This document shows, piece after piece, positions 24,060 to 31,994 of a stretch of DNA of 49,226 nucleotides. The stretch is taken from NCBI GenBank assembly GCA_034435835.1, contig DAOTWF010000018.1, forward strand, positions 1 to 49,226. The letters are read 5' to 3'. The DNA comes from CALJTV01 sp034435835 (GTDB taxonomy: Bacteria > Chloroflexota > Dehalococcoidia > GIF9 > UBA5629). The translations under genes were made by a program, and so were the position numbers. Under the pieces are notes generated by a model. That model had not been told where the DNA came from and made no database searches. It saw nothing but the letters and a program-made list of their open reading frames with translations. How positions within the stretch are numbered: the stretch's first letter is position 1; each line of letters begins with the position of its first letter.

Positions 24060-25784
24060 CTAGCGGGCGCTCGCCGACGCCTCGGAAGGACTTGATAGGC
24101 TTCTCACCAGCTCGCCTATCTCCTCCATGCTCTTAAACTGCTCCACCTTTACTGCCCGGATGATGCCGTCTGGGTCAATGAACACAGACTTGGGCACGTA
24201 GGTGATGCGGTAAAGATCTGTAAGTGTACGCTTTTCTCCATCGTCCACTAGAATGGGGAAGGTAAACAGCCCTACTTGATACTTGTATTTTTCTTCTAGT
24301 GTCACAATCCTGTCCGTCCTGCCATCAATGCAAACCGTAATCATCGCCCAATCCGCGTCGGCGGAGTTCCGGTCAGCCCATTTTTCATCCTCATAGAATT
24401 CCCGGATATGAGGGAACTCGCCCAGGCAAGCAGCACAGAAAGTACTCCACAGGTTCAGGAACACCCATCTCCCTCTGAACTGGCTCAAACTTACCTGCTC
24501 ACCGATGTAATATGGCGAACTGGGGTTGTTCGGAGAGTCAGGGTGGGAGTCCTTAAATGAAGGCAAAGTAAAGTCAGGTGCCCGCTCGCCCACAGAATAC
24601 CCCCTAGCTACAAAGTTCATGGTAGTAAAACTCCCCGCCTGTGCAGTGGCTTCGTTTCCGCATTCATCGCGTGAGTTTATCTTGAAGTAATAAGTTTTGC
24701 CCGAGGTTAGCCCTCGCAGGTCGACAACATGGTCGGTAACCAACTGCCCCTTCTTCACAACCATGCCATATTCGGTGGTAGGACCATAAAGGACTTCTCC
24801 TTTAGCCGGCTCGTCCGTCCGCCATACTATGGTGGCGCCAACATCCGAATAACGGGTAACCTTTACGCCTGTTATCATCGGTGGCACCGTGTCCTTCAGT
24901 TTGAAATGCGCGGTGACGGTTTTCTTGGGGTCAAAGTTGATGCTCACTTCCTGAGAAGTGCTTTCTATCCCCTCCCACCGATCGAACGCATAGCAGGTTG
25001 CCGGCACAGCAGTAAGCACCAGATGCGTTCCAGGCTTAAAAGTGTCTCCTTCCGGTGACCAGACGATCTTGCCCCCGTCAGGCGGCACCACAACAGGAGC
25101 AAAGGCGTAGGTTCTGCCATTACCCTTGGCTGACTGAATCGACACTGGCTGGTGCCTTTCATCCCCACCACTGATCCTGTCGGCAATATACTTGCCTCCA
25201 ACATATGAGCCCCAGACAAGGGAGACAAGCACACCCAGCACCAGCAAGCCTGCGCCAATTGGTCTAAACAGTCGCCTGAAACTACCAAAATCCCATTCGC
25301 GCCGTCCGCCACCTGCTCCAACCTCAGCCAGAATTGGGCTACGTGGCGTGGACACCGTCTGCTGTTCGCGCGGCACTGCTTTTTGGAAGTCCTGCACAGG
25401 CACAGCTTTACGTTCCTCAGTAGGTGGCGCTGCTCTGGGCGCCGCCCTTTCTATGCCGCTCACTGACGGGAAAAGCCAGCCACAGTTGGGACAGCGCCTT
25501 GTCCCCGGCTCAGTGTCAATCCCGCATTTTGGACAGATACGGCCTGAATTGACAGCGCGGTATTCGCCAGATCGCCCGCGCTCCGAAGGCTGTTTGCTTG
25601 ACTGCTGCCTCTTTTGCCACAAGTGATAATTAGGATCCTCCCACCCACACTGGACACAAATTTTGGCTTCAACTACATGAGCGTTCGGACAGAGCCTTGA
25701 CCTGCACCTGGGACATATCCGCTCCCCGATGTCATCCTCGTCAACCACCACCAGACACTTGGGGCACAGAACTTTCCCTGCCAT
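24060..25784 (-). CDS. Zinc-ribbon, Fn3-like and thioredoxin membrane protein, second copy
   Basis: 574 residues, ATG with GGAG four bases upstream. Zinc ribbons at the N-terminus (CPKCLVVV with CPRCRSRLCPN, CVQCG, CPKCG with CPNCG), a linker, one transmembrane helix near residue 185, a small repeat domain (INFDPKKTVTAHFK, a common bacterial surface-repeat signature), a Fn3-like domain (ATIVWRTDEPAKGEVLYG) and a thioredoxin domain with active site STFCAACLGEFP and loop VPKSVFID. The active-site pair CAAC differs from CEPC in the neighbour, so the two may have different redox potentials. It lies 104 bp upstream of the first copy on the same strand. Confidence 0.85.
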   Translation of the reverse strand: MAGKVLCPKCLVVVDEDDIGERICPRCRSRLCPNAHVVEAKICVQCGWEDPNYHLWQKRQQSSKQPSERGRSGEYRAVNSGRICPKCGIDTEPGTRRCPNCGWLFPSVSGIERAAPRAAPPTEERKAVPVQDFQKAVPREQQTVSTPRSPILAEVGAGGGRREWDFGSFRRLFRPIGAGLLVLGVLVSLVWGSYVGGKYIADRISGGDERHQPVSIQSAKGNGRTYAFAPVVVPPDGGKIVWSPEGDTFKPGTHLVLTAVPATCYAFDRWEGIESTSQEVSINFDPKKTVTAHFKLKDTVPPMITGVKVTRYSDVGATIVWRTDEPAKGEVLYGPTTEYGMVVKKGQLVTDHVVDLRGLTSGKTYYFKINSRDECGNEATAQAGSFTTMNFVARGYSVGERAPDFTLPSFKDSHPDSPNNPSSPYYIGEQVSLSQFRGRWVFLNLWSTFCAACLGEFPHIREFYEDEKWADRNSADADWAMITVCIDGRTDRIVTLEEKYKYQVGLFTFPILVDDGEKRTLTDLYRITYVPKSVFIDPDGIIRAVKVEQFKSMEEIGELVRSLSSPSEASASAR

Positions 25785-25854
25785 TACACTCCACCAGAGA
25801 GGGGCATTGCTGGTAATTTTGCTGCCGTTAAGTGCGCCAGCGGCTTACTCGTAC

Positions 25855-26208
25855 TCATCTGGTTGCTTCTTCACCCCTAACAGGCACACTCTGCATGGGA
25901 CCAACATAGCCGCAGCTACGGCTGTCACGGCAACGCCCGAATGCCCTGCCTGTCCTAGTGCCACAGCGTGGGCACTGGTATCGGAGTGAACCATTGTTGT
26001 CATCGGAAGGCTCGCCTTGCCGCTTCTTCGATACCTGAAACGGTGGCTCGGTGAGCTCTAGTTTTCCCGCTGCAGTCATAGCTGTAAGCCGCAAGACGCG
26101 GTGCTCTAGGCGTCCGATAAAGCCACATTCAGGACAATAGCCTAGGTCGCTTTTCAGTCCGGCATGGCAACGGGGACAGGCATACTCATACTTACGCTCT
26201 TCAGCCAT
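25855..26208 (-). CDS. Small double zinc-ribbon protein
   Basis: 117 residues. N-terminal CPRCHAGLKSDLGYCPECGF, a linker, then CPRCGTRTGRAFGRCRDSRSCGY: two treble-clef zinc ribbons, soluble, with no membrane helix. It is first of three zinc-ribbon genes in a row and may be co-transcribed with the two thioredoxins downstream (70-bp gap). Role unknown; a regulatory or scaffolding subunit is a guess. Confidence 0.7.
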   Translation of the reverse strand: MAEERKYEYACPRCHAGLKSDLGYCPECGFIGRLEHRVLRLTAMTAAGKLELTEPPFQVSKKRQGEPSDDNNGSLRYQCPRCGTRTGRAFGRCRDSRSCGYVGPMQSVPVRGEEATR

Positions 26209-26238
26209 AACGTCTGCGCTGCGTCTATATTAGAGAGC

Positions 26239-26267
26239 AATGTAACATAATCAGATTTTGATTTCAA
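26239..26267 (-). promoter_or_regulatory. Promoter of zinc-ribbon gene cluster
   Basis: Minus strand: TTGAAA (26262-26267), 17 bp, TACATT (26239-26244). The leader to the ATG at 26208 is about 24 nt. Confidence 0.45.
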
Positions 26268-26277
26268 CCACACCACC

Positions 26278-27543
26278 TTACCCCCTTGTTATGACATCCA
26301 TGCCCATATACGGTCTCAGTACTTCAGGTACTCTTATGCTCCCATCAGCCTGCTGATAGTTTTCCACTAAAGCGATAACCACCCGTGGTAGTGCCAGCCC
26401 GGAACCATTTAGCGTATGTACAAAGCGAGGCTTGGCTTCAGGCTCAGGCCGGTAGCGTATATTCGCCCTCCGCGCCTGAAAATCTCCACAACTACTGCAG
26501 GAGCTGACCTCAAGCCACTCACCGCAGCCCGGTGCCCACATCTCAATGTCGTACGCTTTGCGTGCTGCAAACCCCAGCTCCGCAGTGCATAACTGGACAA
26601 CGCGATAGTATATGCCCAGCCACCGGCAGACCTCCTCGGCATCCCGAACCAGCTTTTCCAGCTCCTCATCAGACTTCTCCGGCTCGGTGAATTTGTACAG
26701 CTCCACTTTATCGAATTGGTGTCCGCGCTTAATGCCCCGGGTATCCTTTCCCGCCGCCATCTTTTCCCGCCGAAAGCAGGCAGTATAGGAGACATAGTAG
26801 ATGGGCAGCGTGCCCGGAGGCAGTATTTCATCCCGGTGCAGATTGGTCAAAGGCACCTCCGCCGTGGGCACAAACCAGAAGTCGTCTTCGTCATCGTGGT
26901 ACAGATTATCAGCAAACTTGGGCAGATTGCCAGAGCCCACCATACACTCGCGCTTCACCATAAAAGGCGGGTATATCTCAGTATAGCCATGTTTCCTGGT
27001 ATGTAGATCAAGCATGAATGCTATTAGCCCCCTCTGCAACTGGGCACCTGCCCCTTTCAGGATATAGAAACGGCTACCTGATAGTTTCACGCCACGCTGA
27101 AAATCCAGTATGTCCAGCCTCTCTCCCAGTTCCCAGTGCGGCAACGGGGGGAAGGAAAAGTCTGGGGGGTTGCCCCATGAGCGCACCACCACATTGTCCT
27201 CGGGCCCCTCGCCCACCGGCACATCCTCTGAAGGGATGTTGGGTAAGCGCAGCAGACAGTCCTCCAGTTGCGCCTCAATTTCAGCGACCTGCTTCTCCAG
27301 AGAATCAATTTTTTCCCCGAGCTGACGCAGGCTGGCGATCAGCTCTGCTGGCTTTTCTGCCATCTTACCCAGCTTTTTGCTTGCCTCGTTCCGCTGCGCA
27401 CGCAGAGTTTCCACCTCATGGAGCAGCCTGCGGTGCTTAATATCCAGCTCCAAAACATTCTCCAGGGAAAAATCCTCACCGCGTTTGGCTAAGGCTTGCC
27501 GTACAACCTCTGGGTTCTCTCTAAGCAATCTGATATCCAGCAT
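26278..27543 (-). CDS. serS: Seryl-tRNA synthetase
   Basis: 421 residues from the ATG at 27543, which has AAGGG eight bases upstream inside the end of lysS; a GTG nine bases earlier is less likely. An N-terminal coiled-coil arm (about 25-105, Leu/Glu/Lys heptads) grips the long variable arm of tRNA-Ser; then class II motifs: TEIYPPFMV, FRREKMAAGKDTRGIKRGHQF (motif 2) and LNGSGLALPRVVIAL (motif 3). Complete and typical. Confidence 0.95.
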   Translation of the reverse strand: MLDIRLLRENPEVVRQALAKRGEDFSLENVLELDIKHRRLLHEVETLRAQRNEASKKLGKMAEKPAELIASLRQLGEKIDSLEKQVAEIEAQLEDCLLRLPNIPSEDVPVGEGPEDNVVVRSWGNPPDFSFPPLPHWELGERLDILDFQRGVKLSGSRFYILKGAGAQLQRGLIAFMLDLHTRKHGYTEIYPPFMVKRECMVGSGNLPKFADNLYHDDEDDFWFVPTAEVPLTNLHRDEILPPGTLPIYYVSYTACFRREKMAAGKDTRGIKRGHQFDKVELYKFTEPEKSDEELEKLVRDAEEVCRWLGIYYRVVQLCTAELGFAARKAYDIEMWAPGCGEWLEVSSCSSCGDFQARRANIRYRPEPEAKPRFVHTLNGSGLALPRVVIALVENYQQADGSIRVPEVLRPYMGMDVITRG

Positions 27544-27544
27544 C

Positions 27545-29044
27545 TCAGTCACCCTTCGTTTTCAGTTGCGGGAACAGAATAACCTCGCGGATCGACTGTT
27601 TCCCGCAGAGTACCATGACCAACCTGTCTATGCCCACCCCAAGCCCGCCTGTCGGCGGCATGCCATATTCCAGTGCCAGCAGGAAGTCCTCATCGATGAC
27701 CTCCTTCTCTTGTTCCTCCGCCACCGAACTTGCTGCCGTGCTCTGCAATTCCTGTTGCTGCCGGAACCGCTCCCGCTGCTCCAGAGGGTCGTTAAGCTCG
27801 GTGAAGGCATTGGCGACCTCCATACCGCCGATAAATAGCTCAAACCTCTCCACCATACTCGGGTTATCCCGTTTCCGCTTGGCCAGCGGCGACATCTCCA
27901 CAGGGTAGTCCACCAGAAAGGTCGGCTGCTTCAGGGTGGGCTCAACAAAGGTGGAAATAAGCTCGTCTACCAGTCTGCCCCTATCCTTGGCAGGGTCAAC
28001 TTGCATCCCCGTCTCTTCCATTTTGCGGCGCAGCGAATCAGCGTCGGGGTAGTCCTCAAAATCGATGCCACTCTTTGCCTTTACCGCCTCGCGCAGCGTT
28101 ACCCGCCGCCAGGGTGGCGAGAAATCAATATACTCGTCGCCAAACCTGATCCTAGTATCACCGATGACCGTTCTGGCAACATAACACACCATATCCTCGA
28201 CCAGCCTCATCATATCGTTGTAGTCAGCATAAGCCTCGTAAGCCTCTAGCATGGTGAATTCTGGATTGTGCTTGGTGGAGACACCTTCATTGCGGAAGAC
28301 CCGCCCGATTTCAAACACCTTATCAAACCCCCCAACCACCAGTCTCTTGAGATGGAGCTCCAGCGCAATGCGCAGGTAAAGGTCTTCATTTAGCGCCTCG
28401 TGATGGGTCTTAAAACGACGGGCTAAAGCGCCCCCAGCCACCGATTGTAGCAGTGGCGTCTCGACCTCGATAAACCCTTTTTGAACAAGAAATTCCCGTA
28501 TACCGGAGACTATGCGGCTTCTCGTCACAAACAGTGGCTTTGTCTCCTCATTAGCAATGAGGTCGAGGTACCTTCGCCGGTATCTCTTCTCCACGTCTAC
28601 CAGGCCATGCCACTTCTCCGGCAGCGGCTGGAGCGACTTGCATAGGATGGTGAAATCAGCCACATCCAGGGTGACCTCACCTGTTTTAGTACGAAAAAGT
28701 TCGCCCCTCACTCCTAAGATATCGCCGATATCGAGGTCGCGGAGCAATTCGTACCCCCTGTCACCAAGCCGCTCCTTAGTGAAGAACAACTGTATCTTAC
28801 CTGAGCCATCGCGAAGATCGAAAAAGGCAAGCTTGCCCATAAAGCGGATGGCGGTGATCCGACCAGCAAGTCTGAGCTCCGGCGAGGAAGACACTTCCCC
28901 GGCTTCCACCCGCTGAAATAACTTCAGGGATTCTTCGCAGGTATGTGTACGGTGATAGGAGTGCGGATAAGGTTCAATTCCCCGCTCCCTGAGCCTCTCC
29001 AGCTTCTCCAGCCGCTGCCGTGCTATTTGCTCGAATCGTGCCAT
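27545..29044 (-). CDS. lysS: Lysyl-tRNA synthetase, class II
   Basis: 499 residues. N-terminal OB fold (LAGRITAIRFMGKLAFFDLRDGSGKIQ), then the class II core: FIEVETPLLQSVAGGALARRF (motif 1 region), VFEIGRVFRNEGVSTKHNPEFT (motif 2), PPTGGLGVGIDRLVM (motif 3). In most LysRS the early motif reads GGAxARPF; here ARRF. It is the middle gene of greA-lysS-serS, starting 47 bp after greA and overlapping serS. Confidence 0.95.
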   Translation of the reverse strand: MARFEQIARQRLEKLERLRERGIEPYPHSYHRTHTCEESLKLFQRVEAGEVSSSPELRLAGRITAIRFMGKLAFFDLRDGSGKIQLFFTKERLGDRGYELLRDLDIGDILGVRGELFRTKTGEVTLDVADFTILCKSLQPLPEKWHGLVDVEKRYRRRYLDLIANEETKPLFVTRSRIVSGIREFLVQKGFIEVETPLLQSVAGGALARRFKTHHEALNEDLYLRIALELHLKRLVVGGFDKVFEIGRVFRNEGVSTKHNPEFTMLEAYEAYADYNDMMRLVEDMVCYVARTVIGDTRIRFGDEYIDFSPPWRRVTLREAVKAKSGIDFEDYPDADSLRRKMEETGMQVDPAKDRGRLVDELISTFVEPTLKQPTFLVDYPVEMSPLAKRKRDNPSMVERFELFIGGMEVANAFTELNDPLEQRERFRQQQELQSTAASSVAEEQEKEVIDEDFLLALEYGMPPTGGLGVGIDRLVMVLCGKQSIREVILFPQLKTKGD

Positions 29045-29091
29045 AAACCGCCTGTGAATAAAACACCGCTCCCGCTTCCAGCGACAGCCCC

Positions 29092-29559
29092 TTAGCTTAC
29101 ATCCATGATGAGTAGCTTCAATACCCCGCCCGGTGTCTGCACATCAATCTGATCGCCAATTCTTTTGCCCAGCAACGCCCTCCCCACTGGTGACTCGTTA
29201 GAAATCTTTCCCTCAATGGGATTAGCCTCGGTGCTGCCCACTATAGTATACTGCTCTATTTTGCCGTCCTGGTTCTGCACCAGCACTTTATCCCCCAGCT
29301 CAACCACACCAGGCACCGCCGGTGATTCTATGATCATGGCATTCTTGATGATATTTTCCAGCATCAGAATCCTGCCCTCGACAAAAGACTGCTCGTTCTT
29401 GGCGTCCTCGTATTCAGCATTGTTCTCTGTACCCCCCATCTCCCTCGCCCGCTTTATCTTTTGGGCAACCTCTACCCTCCGTACGGCCAACAAATGCTGC
29501 AGCTCTGCCTCTAGTTTGATCAAGCCTTCTTTTGTGATGAGGAACTTCTTCTGCGCCAT
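29092..29559 (-). CDS. greA: Transcription elongation factor GreA
   Basis: 155 residues from the ATG at 29559; GGAGAGGGGG lies about nine bases upstream. N-terminal coiled coil with the acidic tip ENNAEYEDAKNEQSFVEGRI that reaches into the RNA polymerase channel to stimulate cleavage of backtracked RNA; C-terminal FKBP-like domain (SPVGRALLGKRIGDQIDVQTP). Standard length. Its leader contains a complete intrinsic terminator (see the site at 29589-29622), so expression is probably attenuated. First gene of greA-lysS-serS. Confidence 0.95.
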   Translation of the reverse strand: MAQKKFLITKEGLIKLEAELQHLLAVRRVEVAQKIKRAREMGGTENNAEYEDAKNEQSFVEGRILMLENIIKNAMIIESPAVPGVVELGDKVLVQNQDGKIEQYTIVGSTEANPIEGKISNESPVGRALLGKRIGDQIDVQTPGGVLKLLIMDVS

Positions 29560-29588
29560 AATAGCCAACCCCCTCTCCAGAAGCTAGT

Positions 29589-29622
29589 AAAAAAACTGAG
29601 AGTTTTACGCATACTCTCAGTT
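29589..29622 (-). terminator. Intrinsic terminator inside the greA leader (attenuator)
   Basis: On the minus strand the arm AACTGAGAG (29614-29622), an 11-base loop and CTCTCAGTT (29594-29602) form a perfect 9-bp stem followed by a T-run (29593-29589). It lies between the greA promoter and the greA ATG, 30 bases before the start codon, so it would release a leader RNA of about 50 nt. Confidence 0.75.
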
Positions 29623-29643
29623 ACTTCAGACGACTGTGGACAT

Positions 29644-29672
29644 ATTATAAGCGCATACAACCCGGTTGTAAA
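29644..29672 (-). promoter_or_regulatory. Promoter of greA operon
   Basis: Minus strand: TTTACA (29667-29672), exactly 17 bp, consensus TATAAT (29644-29649). Start near 29637. Its -35 box overlaps the -35 box of the divergent promoter. Confidence 0.75.
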
Positions 29673-29695
29673 GTCACTAGGGCAGCAATTATAAT
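29666..29695 (+). promoter_or_regulatory. Divergent promoter of the BioD/DRTGG-like gene
   Basis: TTGTAA (29666-29671), 18 bp, TATAAT (29690-29695). Predicted start near 29702, 40 nt before the ATG at 29743. Shares its -35 bases with the greA promoter, so the two compete for polymerase. Confidence 0.55.
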
Positions 29696-29742
29696 AGTAT
29701 GCACGTCACTGGCTGACCACACAACGTCAGTAGGAAAAAAGT

Positions 29743-30810
29743 ATGGCAGGCTTGTACGTCGCTTCCTCGGAGACCCCGGCTGGAAGCACCGTTATATGTA
29801 CTGGCATCGGCAGGAAGTTAATGGCCCTGAAAACAGTGGGGTTTTTTATCCCTGCTAGGTTCCCCGATGCTAAAGCTACCGCTGGCCCCCTGTCGGACGC
29901 AGTCTTCTTTAAGGAGGCTTTTCAATTATCTGAAAGTGCAGAACAGATTTGTCCACTGATACTTTCACCCAGTGAACTATGGCAGCACCTTACAGACGAC
30001 CTCTCAGACTTCAGCCAGAGGTTGCAGCAGATGTACCACGACGTTGCACGGGACAAAGACATAGTTATTATGGAAGGTCTGGGCAACCTCATCAAGGACA
30101 GAGTTTCCGAACTTGCCTGTTATTCCATCCCCGAGGTGCTTGGCGCCAAGGTGATCATCGTGCTACGATATACTGCCAGCCCTGACATAGCCAGATTGAT
30201 ACAGATCTGCAAAAAATTAGGCGAAAGACTGCTGGGCGTGGCCATAAACCTGACACCTGAATCCAAAATTGAATGGGCAAAACAGCACCTTGCCAGACGA
30301 TTCCAGGAAAATGGCATCAATGTCCTTGGGATATTGCCCCAGATCCGCACCTTGCTCGGCATCACAGTAGCCGAGCTAAACCAAGCCCTCGATGGTGAAC
30401 TCCTCTTCGGTAACGGCAACAGGGACACTATCATAGAAAACATTATGCTCGGTGCTCTGACCTCAGGCTCAGGGATGGACTACTTCGAGCGCAAAGCCAA
30501 CAAGGCGGTTATCGTCAGGGCAGACCGACCTGACATGCAGCTAGCCGCACTCCAGACATCCTTAAGATGCCTCGTCCTAGCCGGTGCCACCACCGAGTCT
30601 TCTTCCACCGTCCTCCTCACCGCCCAGGAAAAACGTGTGCCAATTATTGCCACGGGGAGGAAAATCCCACAAATTATCGATGAGCTCGAAAAGGCACTGA
30701 AAAGAGCGAGCTTTGCCCACCCGGAAAAGCTGCGAAAATTGACCAGCGTGATGGAAAGCCACTTCGACTTTGCCACACTCTACGCCAAGTTAGGCATCGA
30801 CGTTAGATAA
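29743..30810 (+). CDS. BioD-like/DRTGG protein (phosphotransacetylase N-terminal type)
   Basis: 355 residues. N-terminal BioD-like P-loop fold (about 1-210: MAGLYVASSETPAGSTVIC, then IVIMEGLGN and VIIVLRYT) and a DRTGG domain (about 215-330: VAELNQALDGELLFGNG, IENIMLGALTSGSGMDYF, and KAVIVRADRPDMQLAAL). The pair occurs at the N-terminus of some phosphotransacetylases and as a free protein. The P-loop here reads ETPAGSTV: the Lys of the usual AGKT is Ser, so ATP binding is doubtful. A regulatory sensor of acetyl or succinyl metabolism is a guess. The 3' end overlaps the convergent DUF2007 gene by 8 bp. Confidence 0.78.
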   Translation: MAGLYVASSETPAGSTVICTGIGRKLMALKTVGFFIPARFPDAKATAGPLSDAVFFKEAFQLSESAEQICPLILSPSELWQHLTDDLSDFSQRLQQMYHDVARDKDIVIMEGLGNLIKDRVSELACYSIPEVLGAKVIIVLRYTASPDIARLIQICKKLGERLLGVAINLTPESKIEWAKQHLARRFQENGINVLGILPQIRTLLGITVAELNQALDGELLFGNGNRDTIIENIMLGALTSGSGMDYFERKANKAVIVRADRPDMQLAALQTSLRCLVLAGATTESSSTVLLTAQEKRVPIIATGRKIPQIIDELEKALKRASFAHPEKLRKLTSVMESHFDFATLYAKLGIDVR

Positions 30811-31021
30811 GAGGTGGCTGGCTGGCTAAAAGCTCTCTGGCAAGGGAAGCAAATACCTCTGGCACCAGTACTTCTACCTTTCCTAACCCGTCAACCGTCA
30901 GCCCATAGACCATCCCGGCACTCTCATAACGCAGAATTGCTGGTATACCTTCGCTTTCCAGACGCCCTCTGACGATCTCAGCCTCGGGCTGCCCCCAGGC
31001 TACATACACCGTCACCATCAT
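30803..31021 (-). CDS. DUF2007-type putative signal transducing protein
   Basis: 72 residues. The small ferredoxin-like fold typical of the family is suggested by VAWGQPEAEIVRGRLESEGIPA, then a second strand set with KVEVLVPEVFASLARELLAS. These proteins are soluble, of unknown function, and often sit beside unrelated genes. The start ATG-ATG lacks an obvious ribosome site. Confidence 0.65.
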   Translation of the reverse strand: MMVTVYVAWGQPEAEIVRGRLESEGIPAILRYESAGMVYGLTVDGLGKVEVLVPEVFASLARELLASQPPLI

Positions 31022-31029
31022 ACGTAAGC

Positions 31030-31075
31030 AAATAAAAGCCCTGGCTACCGGGTATAACTGCCTTTCGCCAGGGCT
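31030..31075 (-). terminator. Intrinsic terminator of the cysteine-rich protein gene
   Basis: Minus strand: AGCCCTGGC (from 31075) pairs with GCCAGGGCT (to 31037) across a 21-base loop, followed by TTTATTT. It lies 37 bp after the stop at 31112. Confidence 0.65.
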
Positions 31076-31111
31076 GTATGAACGATCAAACTGTCTATAG
31101 AAAAATCCAGT

Positions 31112-31804
31112 TTATTTCTTATAGAAACCGGGGTTGCTCAGCAGGTTGTCTTGCAAACACCAAGTCAGCGAACAGTGCTCGGTGTGCGGGCAGCCACTTA
31201 CGCCCCAGTCACCACCCTTACCACCACCATAACAGTCGCCAATGCCGAAGTGGTTCAGATGGTCATCGTTAATCCGTGGATGGGTGCCGATGGTACCTCC
31301 CGCCCAGCTCTTGTTGGCAAAAGCCAGACTTCTGCCCCAGCAGCAGCAACAGGTGGCAAGCTCATTCTTCAGCACCGGGGTGCTGGGACACTCAACCTCT
31401 TTCTGGCCCGTGGCGGGACAGGACGCGCTCGAGAGTGATGCCTTACAAGCTGCTGGGTCTGAGCAGGTCGCCAAGGCACCCTGCTCCACATCGCGGCAGG
31501 CAGGGCAGCCAGCTTTGGCACCACAGTCCATATTCTTGCCGGTAGGGCAGTTTATACCAAAGAAATCATTGCACCACCTTGTCGGAGCACACAGACCAGA
31601 CAGTCTGGACATTGACTGTATCGGCGTCCTGCCCCAGTGCTGCAGGTAGAGATGCCAGGAATCGGGGTTGTCCTGCCACTTCACCTTATCCCAGCCGCCC
31701 TTAGCCAAGCCTGCATAGGCATCCTCCGCCGACACCACAGCGGGCATCAATACAACGGACAACACCAGCAACAAAGCAAACGATATACCTATAGTCTTCC
31801 TCAA
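31112..31804 (-). CDS. Exported protein with 18 cysteines, unknown family
   Basis: 230 residues from a TTG start with AGGAGG seven bases upstream. A Sec signal peptide (basic MRKT, hydrophobic core, cleavage near VVSAED) leads a mature part of about 205 residues with 18 Cys, including four in a row (Cys152-155, then WGRS). Other Cys come in spaced pairs (CGAKAGCPAC, CPHTEHC). The protein is also Trp-, Gly- and His-rich. Spacing recalls multi-cysteine electron carriers or subunits that bind Fe-S clusters or form many disulfides, such as the amine-dehydrogenase light chain, but I find no match to any named family. It stands alone with its own promoter and terminator. Confidence 0.75.
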   Translation of the reverse strand: MRKTIGISFALLLVLSVVLMPAVVSAEDAYAGLAKGGWDKVKWQDNPDSWHLYLQHWGRTPIQSMSRLSGLCAPTRWCNDFFGINCPTGKNMDCGAKAGCPACRDVEQGALATCSDPAACKASLSSASCPATGQKEVECPSTPVLKNELATCCCCWGRSLAFANKSWAGGTIGTHPRINDDHLNHFGIGDCYGGGKGGDWGVSGCPHTEHCSLTWCLQDNLLSNPGFYKK

Positions 31805-31837
31805 TTTGTCACCTCCTTCTTGGCTTTGCGTGCCTTG

Positions 31838-31866
31838 ATTTTACAGGGCAAAAACCCCCTTGTCAA
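31838..31866 (-). promoter_or_regulatory. Promoter of the cysteine-rich protein gene
   Basis: Minus strand: TTGACA (31861-31866), 17 bp, TAAAAT (31838-31843). Strong match; start near 31831, leader about 27 nt. Confidence 0.7.
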
Positions 31867-31886
31867 GAGGTTTTCTGGTCAAAACC

Positions 31887-31915
31887 TTGAAAATCAATGC
31901 TTCACGATATAAAAT
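31887..31915 (+). promoter_or_regulatory. Promoter of speD-speE
   Basis: TTGAAA (31887-31892), 17 bp, TAAAAT (31910-31915). Start near 31922; the leader of about 70 nt carries two Shine-Dalgarno-like AGGAGG tracts, only the second of which has a start codon at a suitable distance. Confidence 0.55.
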
Positions 31916-31994
31916 TACAGCTTACTGTTGCCTAATACACAGCGGATAGGAGGTGAGAACTTCACGGAAAAATACAAAAAGGAGGGAAGGTGAT

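Noticed and set aside
31946..31985. First AGGAGG tract in the speD leader as a leader-peptide start
   Set aside because: No ATG, GTG or TTG lies at a usable distance after it; the only GTG overlaps the tract itself.
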